DNA of 12,250 bases from Thermodesulfobacteriaceae bacterium (GTDB taxonomy: Bacteria > Desulfobacterota > Dissulfuribacteria > Dissulfuribacterales > UBA3076), in NCBI GenBank assembly GCA_012961845.1, contig DTYO01000241.1, positions 1 to 12,250 on the forward strand, written 5' to 3'. Positions 7,069 through 12,250 of the stretch are shown here, one piece after another. The notes under the pieces are model-generated. The model saw nothing but the letters and a program-made list of their open reading frames with translations. It did not search any database and was not told the origin of the DNA. Both the position numbers and the translations under genes were made by a program. Each line of letters starts with the position of its first letter. The stretch's first letter is position 1.

Positions 7069-7929
7069 ATGTCCCCGATCGTACCATTCGATGCCAAAGA
7101 AAGACTGCTCAGCCAGGCCAGGAGATACCTGGCCGACCCCGGTCTGATCCTGGAAGACCGAGAACGCACGATTCCAATACTTCTCAAGGCGCTGAGATCC
7201 GGAGACCACAGACTCAGGAGGGAAATAGTCTTTCTGCTGGGCAGTTTTGCCAAAGAGGATGTCTACTGGACACTGTATGAAATCATGGGCGACAAAAATG
7301 AACCGGAAGATCTCAGGGACCAGGCCGCCATTCATCTCAGCGTGATCGGACCGTTTCTCAATGAACCTCAGGCCCTGATGAGAAAGCTGATTTCCGACCT
7401 TGCCGGGTCCGATCATGGAAACAGAGTACGCGCTATCATGGCCATGGGCTGGGAGGGCAATTCCGGGGCTGTTCTTCCTCTGATAGAATGCATCTATGAT
7501 GAAGATCAGGAAGTGCAGGAGGTAGCGGTAAATTCCCTCTGCAACCTGAAAGACAGCAGGCTTGTCGGTCTTCTTGCAGACAGGCTCAAACAGTGTTCCA
7601 TTGATCAGAAACGTGCCATCCTGTTCAATCTCTGGAGATTCAGAGACAAGCAGGAAGAAATCACCGCCATATACAAAGATGAACTGGAGCACGGGGACCC
7701 CGCCCTCAGGCTCGATATTTTGATCCTTCTCGGGCAGCTAGACCACCAGGCAGGCCATGAACTCCTTTACCGCTCCTATCTGTCAGACCCCAATCCCAGG
7801 ATAAGGGCCCTGGCCCTTGAACGTCTAGGAAGCATGCAGTGCCTCACAACGGAAGAGCTGCACCCTTTTCTGAATGACTCCTCCATGGAAGTCAAACGGG
7901 TGGCCCTGGATCTACTGCACCAGCCCTGA
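7069..7929 (+). CDS. HEAT-repeat protein, probable partner of the upstream Hsp70
   Basis: This 286-residue protein is almost entirely short paired helices of the HEAT/ARM type. Roughly eight units can be traced, near residues 30-62, 66-95, 103-130, 134-160, 165-191, 196-224, 228-254 and 262-286. Recurring patterns include LRREIVFLLGSF, VRAIMAMG, VQEVAVNSLCNL, RIRALALERLG and VKRVALDLL. Such solenoids are protein-binding scaffolds with no catalytic residues. It has no signal peptide or membrane segment. It starts 9 bp after the Hsp70 stop; CGGAG at 7051-7055 is a somewhat distant ribosome site. Position as third gene of the DUF2760-Hsp70 operon suggests a cochaperone or client adaptor, which is inference. 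The fold assignment is solid and the specific role is unproven. Confidence 0.85.
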   Translation: MSPIVPFDAKERLLSQARRYLADPGLILEDRERTIPILLKALRSGDHRLRREIVFLLGSFAKEDVYWTLYEIMGDKNEPEDLRDQAAIHLSVIGPFLNEPQALMRKLISDLAGSDHGNRVRAIMAMGWEGNSGAVLPLIECIYDEDQEVQEVAVNSLCNLKDSRLVGLLADRLKQCSIDQKRAILFNLWRFRDKQEEITAIYKDELEHGDPALRLDILILLGQLDHQAGHELLYRSYLSDPNPRIRALALERLGSMQCLTTEELHPFLNDSSMEVKRVALDLLHQP

Positions 7930-8027
7930 AAACCCGGAGCGGTACCCGTCTCCTGAATACAACGCTTTCGCCGATCTATGAGTTGAGTGTGAGAACTCTG
8001 AAGAGACGCCGGTTACGTATCATTCAC

Positions 8028-8055
8028 TTGACAGCAGTAATTCCATACTTATTGT
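8028..8055 (+). promoter_or_regulatory. Candidate promoter of the Hsp20 gene
   Basis: TTGACA (8028-8033) and TATTGT (8050-8055) are separated by 16 bp, giving a start near 8062 and a leader of about 37 nt. The same -10 hexamer is seen ahead of ftsK at 10385-10390. CTTGACA resembles a sigma32 -35, but no matching -10 is at the right distance. A small GAGT/ACTC dyad at 7985-7998 lies upstream. Together with the 169-bp gap, this suggests Hsp20 is transcribed independently of the Hsp70 operon. Confidence 0.5.
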
Positions 8056-8098
8056 GTGGTAAGGGACAGAAAAACCATTCGGAAAGGAGGTACGTGTC

Positions 8099-8542
8099 AT
8101 GTTTGAAATCTCTCCATGGAAACCGATACGGGAATTGACCAGCCTACGGAAAGAGATGGACAATCTCTGGGAAAACTTTTTTGGCGGTACTGAGTTGATG
8201 CCCTTTGAAGGTGAATGGGTTCCCTCCATAGATGTGTCCGAAACGGACGATTCCATTACAGTAAAAGCAGAAATTCCGGGTATAGACCCCAAGGATATCC
8301 AAATTTCTCTTTCAGGAAACCTTCTTACCATCAAAGGCGAAAAGAAAGAAGAAACAGAAGAAAAAAAGAAAAATTATCTGAGAAAGGAGACGCGCTACGG
8401 CGCCTTTTCAAGGACAATCAGGCTCCCGGTTGTTGCAGATGCAGACAAAATAGAAGCAAAATACAAAAAGGGAATACTGAATATTGTACTGCCCAAAAAG
8501 GAAGAGGAAAAACCAAAACAGATAGAAATCAAGGCCGAATAG
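8099..8542 (+). CDS. Hsp20/alpha-crystallin family small heat-shock protein
   Basis: The 147-residue protein is a standard small heat-shock protein that binds unfolding proteins without ATP and holds them for Hsp70-type chaperones. The N-terminus FEISPWKPIRELTSLRKEMD is a common bacterial Hsp20 opening. The alpha-crystallin domain covers about 40-135, with VPSIDVSETDDSITVKAEIPG, the A-type loop rich in Glu/Lys (about 81-92), and the signature GILNIVLPK (125-133). A C-terminal IEI tripeptide (142-144) matches the IxI/V motif used for oligomer assembly. The start is very well supported: AAAGGAGG (8083-8090) lies 8 nt before the ATG. It probably has its own promoter and ends at the hairpin just downstream. 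Identity is secure; linkage to the Hsp70 operon is functional context only. Confidence 0.95.
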   Translation: MFEISPWKPIRELTSLRKEMDNLWENFFGGTELMPFEGEWVPSIDVSETDDSITVKAEIPGIDPKDIQISLSGNLLTIKGEKKEETEEKKKNYLRKETRYGAFSRTIRLPVVADADKIEAKYKKGILNIVLPKKEEEKPKQIEIKAE

Positions 8543-8546
8543 CCTG

Positions 8547-8581
8547 AAAAAGGGCGGCAGTGTGACACTGCCGCCCTTTTT
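8547..8581. terminator. Bidirectional intrinsic terminator between hsp20 and folE2
   Basis: A perfect 16-bp stem, AAAAAGGGCGGCAGTG (8547-8562) with CACTGCCGCCCTTTTT (8566-8581), closes on a 3-nt loop. The GC-rich core is flanked by A5 on one side and T5 on the other, so it can terminate transcription in both directions. It lies 4 bp after the Hsp20 stop and touches the last base of the converging folE2 stop codon. Confidence 0.93.
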
Positions 8582-9381
8582 CAATGCCCCCGGTTACGGG
8601 TCCATCTTGTCCAGGCATAGGCCGAATGGTTGTGAATGGATTCAAAATTTTCAGCCTCGACTTCGAACCACGTGACTTCTGGCAGTTCCTTCAATCTCTG
8701 GCATACACCCCGGACCACATCTTCCACAAACATCGGTCTCTCATAGGCCTTTTCCGTTACATATTTTTCATCAGGCCTTTTCAGAACTGAAAAAACCTTT
8801 GAAGATGATGCATCTTCCACCACGGATATCACGTCTTCCAGCCACAGAAAGCGGTCGAAGCGGACCCTGACTCTCACCTCCCCTCTCTGGTTGTGGGCTC
8901 CGTAGTCTGATATCTCTTTGGAGCACGGACACAGGGTAGTAATGGGCACCCTGGCCACCAGCACCATATCCAGCCGCTCTGTCATGGTGCCATGAAGCCC
9001 GCAACCGTACTCCATGAGTCCCGGAGTCCTGGTGACAGGGGCCATCTTTTCTATGAAATAAGGGAAATCAACCTCAAGGTGCGCTTCCCTGGAATCTAGC
9101 CTGCGTTTCATTTCAGCGAGGATCTCGGCAAAAGTCCGCACATTTATCTGCTTGGAATACCGGTTGAGGATCTCTACAAACCGGCTCATATGCGTCCCCT
9201 TGAACTGATGGGGCAGATATACGTACATGTTTATACTGGCTACAGTCTGCTGGGTGCCGTTGGCCTTGTCCAACACAGTTATGGGGTAACGGATATTTTT
9301 TATCCCGACCTTCTGAAGAGGGATTCTCCGGTCGTCCGGGAGGCTCTGGACATCCGCCAGGATCGATTCAGTCCTGTTCAT
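8581..9381 (-). CDS. folE2: GTP cyclohydrolase I, type II (FolE2)
   Basis: FolE2 converts GTP to 7,8-dihydroneopterin triphosphate, the first step of folate synthesis. The 266-residue product has the family signature CPCSKEISDYGAHNQRGEV: Cys151, Cys153 and His163 lie in the metal-site region, and Cys151 is the expected zinc ligand. The family's N-terminal features (RIPLQKVGIKNIRYPI) and C-terminal block (MFVEDVVRGVC) are also present. It belongs to the COG1469 type and not to FolE1. The ATG at 9381 is chosen because GGGGAAG sits just upstream. The frame extends to 9441, but that part overlaps cooC further. As placed, it overlaps the cooC stop by 14 bp, so the two genes are probably translated together. 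Folate supply is needed for the methyl branch of the Wood-Ljungdahl pathway, a plausible reason for the pairing. Confidence 0.95.
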   Translation of the reverse strand: MNRTESILADVQSLPDDRRIPLQKVGIKNIRYPITVLDKANGTQQTVASINMYVYLPHQFKGTHMSRFVEILNRYSKQINVRTFAEILAEMKRRLDSREAHLEVDFPYFIEKMAPVTRTPGLMEYGCGLHGTMTERLDMVLVARVPITTLCPCSKEISDYGAHNQRGEVRVRVRFDRFLWLEDVISVVEDASSSKVFSVLKRPDEKYVTEKAYERPMFVEDVVRGVCQRLKELPEVTWFEVEAENFESIHNHSAYAWTRWTRNRGH

Positions 9382-10129
9382 CTTTCTTCCCCAGGGCCGT
9401 GAGCATGTTTCTGGCTGCCTCCCTGAGGTCGCCACTGACATCTCCCACTGGTATTCCCTTTCTCTCGGCTTTTTTTACCTTAGGTGATACAGGGAATATC
9501 CCCACGGGTTCCATGCCGAGGTTTTCCACTATATAATCGATATCCTCCTGGCCGTGGACCTGGTTTGCCACCAAATCGAGATGGCTCAGACCAAGATCAC
9601 CGGCAAGTCTCTGAATTTTTCGCGCCGTTTCAAGACTTCCCCTGTACGGCTGAACCACTACCAGAAGATGATCCACGCTGGCTATGGTCCCTCTGCCAAG
9701 GTGTTCCACGCCTGCCTCCATATCGAGTACGATATCTTCATCCGGTGACAGGAGCAGCGCATTCAAAAGGCTTCTCAGAACGGCGTTGTCCGCACATGCA
9801 CATCCAGCCCCACCCTGCTGAATACTGCCCACTACCATGAGGTTGATTCCATCCCGGCGCCTCATAAATTTTTCCGGGAGATCATCCACACCGGGATTGA
9901 GCTTGTAAAACGGACCATTTCGCTGGGATCTTTCCTGGAGAAGTTCCGTCATCTCTGCGATCGGCCGGATCTCATCCGCCTCCGGAAACCCCAGAAGCCT
10001 CGCAAGATGCGGACTCGGATCTGCATCAATGGCCAGTACCTTTCTTCCTTTTTCCTTCAAAACCTGAATTATCAGGGCGGTTATTGTGCTTTTCCCTACC
10101 CCACCCTTGCCACTGACTGCAATCTTCAA
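9368..10129 (-). CDS. cooC: CooC-type nickel-insertion ATPase for CO dehydrogenase maturation
   Basis: The 253-residue protein is a MinD/ParA-class P-loop ATPase. The deviant Walker A motif KGGVGKST lies at 8-15, switch-type AIDADPSPHLA at 33-43 and the Walker B-like VLDMEAGVEHLGRGT at 134-148. The CxC pair (Cys110, Cys112) in GGAGCACADNAVLR is the dimer-interface metal site of CooC, which binds nickel or zinc and helps load nickel into the C-cluster of CO dehydrogenase. This CxC motif together with EAGVEHLGRG distinguishes CooC (COG3640) from NifH or MinD. Translation starts at TTG (10129), with AGGAG 6 nt upstream; no nearby ATG is in frame. No CODH structural gene is in the window. It heads the cooC-folE2 pair and is divergent from ftsK. 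Confidence 0.9.
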   Translation of the reverse strand: MKIAVSGKGGVGKSTITALIIQVLKEKGRKVLAIDADPSPHLARLLGFPEADEIRPIAEMTELLQERSQRNGPFYKLNPGVDDLPEKFMRRRDGINLMVVGSIQQGGAGCACADNAVLRSLLNALLLSPDEDIVLDMEAGVEHLGRGTIASVDHLLVVVQPYRGSLETARKIQRLAGDLGLSHLDLVANQVHGQEDIDYIVENLGMEPVGIFPVSPKVKKAERKGIPVGDVSGDLREAARNMLTALGKKDEQD

Positions 10130-10361
10130 TTTCTACTCCTGTACCAGCCCGGAAAGCCGATATTTCATAATATATGGTCAATACGGCCATTCTTATTCAA
10201 TCAGCCCATGTCATGTCTTTCAGACAGGGCTCAGAAACCGCCCTGACCAGACCTTTTAAAACCAATCTACCCGATTTATAACGAAAGATAAAACGTCAAT
10301 TTTCTCCGTACAAGGCCTGACAGCTCGAATACATGGGGTTCCAGTCCACATGGAATGTAAC
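10130..10361. promoter_or_regulatory. Upstream half of the cooC/ftsK divergent gap
   Basis: No gene is supported here. It holds the cooC ribosome site, an AT-rich stretch with an ATATT/AATAT dyad near 10161-10174, and two small hairpins: CAGGGC/GCCCTG (10225-10230 and 10240-10245, 9-nt loop) and TTCCA/TGGAA (10339-10343 and 10351-10355, 7-nt loop). The cooC promoter must lie here, but none of the hexamer pairs I tried on the minus strand has good spacing. The ftsK promoter begins at 10362. Confidence 0.4.
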
Positions 10362-10390
10362 TTGAAATTTATATAAATAGTGGATATTGT
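10362..10390 (+). promoter_or_regulatory. Candidate sigma70-type promoter of ftsK
   Basis: TTGAAA (10362-10367) and TATTGT (10385-10390) are separated by the ideal 17 bp, and the spacer is AT-rich. Transcription would start near 10397, about 215 nt ahead of the proposed ftsK start codon. No better promoter was seen closer to the gene. Confidence 0.6.
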
Positions 10391-10396
10391 TGAAAA

Positions 10397-10611
10397 TGAG
10401 ACTGCACCACATCCGAACAGCAGGGAGGGCATGCCGGTTGCGGCGGGCCGTCCAGAACCAGACCTCAGAAAATTATGCAGCAGCTGTCTGGACGGCATCA
10501 CTCAAATCAGCTCAGCGCTGAACCGCAGGAGCGGGGGATGACATGCCGGCCTGAATCCGCCTGCAGAGTGCCGCGGATGCAAGGATTTTTTCAAGATGAC
10601 AGAGGACAAGA
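10397..10611 (+). other. Structured 5' leader of ftsK (inferred)
   Basis: The inferred leader carries three dyads in series. First, a perfect 10-bp inverted repeat GCCGTCCAGA/TCTGGACGGC (10447-10456 and 10487-10496) around a 30-nt loop. Second, the perfect palindrome TCAGCGCTGA (10512-10521). Third, a stem GCAGG(AG)CGG/CCGCCTGC (10525-10534 and 10557-10564). CATGCCGG occurs twice, at 10430-10437 and 10542-10549. None is followed by a T-run like a classic terminator, although a short T6 occurs at 10586-10591. It could be a cis-regulatory RNA, an operator cluster or simply GC-rich spacer. No known riboswitch class fits fully. Confidence 0.4.
10447..10496. repeat. Perfect 10-bp inverted repeat in the ftsK leader
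   Basis: GCCGTCCAGA (10447-10456) and TCTGGACGGC (10487-10496) are exact reverse complements around 30 nt. As RNA they would make a stable stem; as DNA they could be a spaced two-site operator. The intervening segment contains CAG/CTG-rich sequence that could pair alternatively with either arm. Confidence 0.7.
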
Positions 10612-12250
10612 GTGGCAAAAAAAAACAACTCCGACAAAAAAAACAGCGGCCCTGAACACTACAAACCCTTTTTAAGGGAAATTCAAGGCTTACTTCTGGT
10701 TACAGCAGATATTTTCATCATTGCCGCATTGCTGAGCTATTCACCGTCCGACCCCAGTCTCCACCAGTACGCACTCACCGGTTCGACCAACTGGATGGGG
10801 CCTGTAGGGGCCCATCTGGCGGCATTTCTGATGGATGTGGTGGGATATGCAGCCTGGTGGCTCCCTGTTCTTCTGGGAGCACTGGCAATACAGACCTTCC
10901 TGTCAAAGCCGGATTTCATGCCTGGAACGGCATGGATCATAACCGGCTGGACCGCGATGCTCATCTCCACGAGTATCGGCCTTTCCATTTTCAGTCTTGC
11001 CGCCGGAATCTCCCGTGCCAGCCACCCCGAAGCGGCGGGAGGGCTGATCGGTCTTGCAGTCACAAACTTCCTCATGGACTGGATAGGCAAATGGGGCACG
11101 GTTCTGTCCGGGGCCGTGCTTTTCATAACCGGCTTCATGACCGCCACCACCCTGTCCCTTTCAGGCGCTGTTTCAGCCGTTTCCGCTGTTGCAGACACAG
11201 CATTACGCCGGAAGCACGGACAGGCAGACGGAACTCACACGAAATCCGGAGCGAAACCAGTTAAGGGCAGGCGCCCAAAGCCTGACATGGATCAAGAGCC
11301 GGCTCCCGCGATACCCAGGATAGTCGAACCCAGCAAAGAACCTGCTCCGGACATAAAAAAAGGGAAGTCCCTGGATCCGGACCAGTTTCAGGTAACGCCG
11401 GTGACAGGCGAATTCACCCTGCCTGTCCTGGACTTCCTGGATTCTCCCACAAGAAAAAACATGGAAACTGACAGGGAAGTCTTTCTTGCCAATGCCCAGG
11501 CTCTTGAGCAGAAACTCCTGGATTTCGGAGTGACAGGAAGCGTGGTGGAAATCTGCCCTGGACCGGTGGTCACAATGTATGAATATTCACCTGCCCCGGG
11601 CGTCAAGATAAACAAGGTGGCCTCTCTGACAGATGACCTGGCAATGGCGCTCAAGACCCACAGCGTCAGGATAGTGGCGCCCATTCCAGGCAAGTCGGTC
11701 ATTGGCGTAGAACTGGCGAATGCATCCAGGCAGATCGTATTCCTCAAGGAAATACTTGTCAGCGACAACTTCCAGGACCATAAAGGGAAAATACCGCTGG
11801 CCCTGGGCCAGGATATTGTTGGACAGCCGGTCGTCACCGACCTGGCCAAAATGCCCCATCTGCTGATTGCCGGTGCCACCGGCACGGGAAAGAGTGTAGG
11901 CCTCAATGCAATGATCTGTTCTCTCCTCTACCGCCACAGGCCTGACAGCCTGCGACTGCTCATGATTGATCCCAAAAGGATAGAACTGTCTCTGTATGAC
12001 GGTATTCCCCATCTACTCCACCCTGTGGTGAGCGATCCCAAGGAGGCTACCAGGGCCTTGAGGTGGGCCGTGCTGGAGATGGAACGAAGATATCAGCTTC
12101 TCGAAGAACTGCAGACAAGGAATCTGGAAACCTACAACAGGAATGCCGAGGAGCCTCTCCCCTACCTGGTCATAATAATAGATGAACTGGCAGATCTGAT
12201 GATGGTGTCTTCCAAAGAAGTCGAGGCGGCAATAGCGCGCCTCGCCCAGA
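10612..12250 (+). CDS. ftsK: FtsK/SpoIIIE-type DNA translocase, 5' part (gene runs off the window)
   Basis: FtsK is a septum-located, ATP-driven DNA pump that moves chromosome ends through the closing division site. The visible 546 residues comprise a short cytoplasmic start, about four membrane segments (about 26-43, 70-97, 106-133 and 144-181), a short charged/Pro-rich linker (about 185-265), then the alpha and beta motor domains. The Walker A motif is IAGATGTGKS (419-428, Lys427), followed by MIDPKRIELS, and Walker B is LVIIIDELAD with Asp524-Glu525. The rest of the motor and the DNA-reading gamma domain lie beyond the window. I place the start at GTG 10612, with GAGGA 5 nt upstream, giving MAKKNNSDKKNSGPEHYKPF ahead of the first membrane segment. 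An A9 run begins 5 bases into the gene and makes the start worth checking. The short linker resembles SpoIIIE and compact FtsK forms more than E. coli FtsK. Confidence 0.93.
   Translation, partial: MAKKNNSDKKNSGPEHYKPFLREIQGLLLVTADIFIIAALLSYSPSDPSLHQYALTGSTNWMGPVGAHLAAFLMDVVGYAAWWLPVLLGALAIQTFLSKPDFMPGTAWIITGWTAMLISTSIGLSIFSLAAGISRASHPEAAGGLIGLAVTNFLMDWIGKWGTVLSGAVLFITGFMTATTLSLSGAVSAVSAVADTALRRKHGQADGTHTKSGAKPVKGRRPKPDMDQEPAPAIPRIVEPSKEPAPDIKKGKSLDPDQFQVTPVTGEFTLPVLDFLDSPTRKNMETDREVFLANAQALEQKLLDFGVTGSVVEICPGPVVTMYEYSPAPGVKINKVASLTDDLAMALKTHSVRIVAPIPGKSVIGVELANASRQIVFLKEILVSDNFQDHKGKIPLALGQDIVGQPVVTDLAKMPHLLIAGATGTGKSVGLNAMICSLLYRHRPDSLRLLMIDPKRIELSLYDGIPHLLHPVVSDPKEATRALRWAVLEMERRYQLLEELQTRNLETYNRNAEEPLPYLVIIIDELADLMMVSSKEVEAAIARLAQ

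Noticed and set aside
6829..7692. 287-codon open frame on the minus strand antisense to the HEAT gene
   Set aside because: Its translation shows no domain pattern, while the plus-strand frame reads as clear HEAT repeats. It also overlaps the Hsp70 3' end.
7930..8098. CIRCE or sigma32 heat-shock control ahead of Hsp20
   Set aside because: No TTAGCACTC-N9-GAGTGCTAA repeat and no -10 paired to the CTTGACA at sigma32 spacing.
10256..10501. 81-codon minus-strand frame in the cooC/ftsK gap
   Set aside because: No ribosome site or recognisable motif was seen, and it crosses the better-supported ftsK promoter and inverted repeat.
10397..10611. Confident call of a ydaO c-di-AMP riboswitch
   Set aside because: Only the 5' boxes look similar; the conserved 3' half cannot be found, so it is kept as a question and not an annotation.
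11388..12012. Minus-strand open frames opposite ftsK
   Set aside because: They lie wholly inside the conserved FtsK motor region and have no recognisable features.
1..12250. CRISPR arrays, tRNA or rRNA genes, insertion sequences
   Set aside because: No regularly spaced repeats, no T-loop or cloverleaf pattern in the gaps, no transposase frame and no terminal inverted repeats with target duplications were seen.

Overview
The window is about 12 kb of densely packed, chromosomal housekeeping-type DNA. It looks like an anaerobic Desulfobacterota (deltaproteobacterial) lineage. This is inferred from the gene mix: a CooC-type nickel-insertion ATPase for CO dehydrogenase, the type II GTP cyclohydrolase FolE2, an oxygen-independent radical-SAM HemW, a YkgJ-type cysteine-cluster protein, and a DUF2760-Hsp70 gene pair. 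The species cannot be named. I see no insertion sequence, phage gene, tRNA, rRNA or CRISPR array. Many starts are GTG or TTG, and short overlaps that suggest translational coupling are common.

Layout. (1) 40-4275, minus strand, read right to left: ptsH (HPr), ptsI (Enzyme I), hemW, then after a 221-bp gap a cysteine-cluster protein. The first three are tightly packed and form a likely operon joining the general PTS phosphotransfer proteins to a heme/radical-SAM gene. (2) 4276-4525: a 250-bp divergent promoter region. (3) 4526-7929, plus strand: a membrane-anchored DUF2760 protein, an unusual 600-residue Hsp70-family protein and a HEAT-repeat protein, joined by a 4-bp overlap and a 9-bp gap. 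They form one apparent protein-handling operon. (4) 8028-8581: a separately promoted Hsp20 gene with a strong ribosome binding site, closed by a nearly perfect hairpin that can also terminate the converging folE2. (5) 8581-10129, minus strand: cooC then folE2, overlapping by 14 bp. (6) 10130-10611: a 482-bp divergent gap holding a good promoter and a roughly 215-nt structured leader. (7) 10612 to the window end, plus strand: the first 546 codons of an FtsK/SpoIIIE DNA translocase, which runs off the window.

How the genes fit together. HPr and Enzyme I pass phosphate from PEP to sugar permeases or regulatory PTS proteins. The centre of the window is a proteostasis block (DUF2760, Hsp70, HEAT, Hsp20) with no J-protein, GrpE or ClpB beside it, and this is the least understood part. 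CooC and FolE2 plausibly both serve the Wood-Ljungdahl pathway, through CODH/ACS maturation and folate synthesis. The ftsK leader, with an inverted repeat, a palindrome, an overlapping upstream frame and an A9 run at the start codon, deserves a second look.
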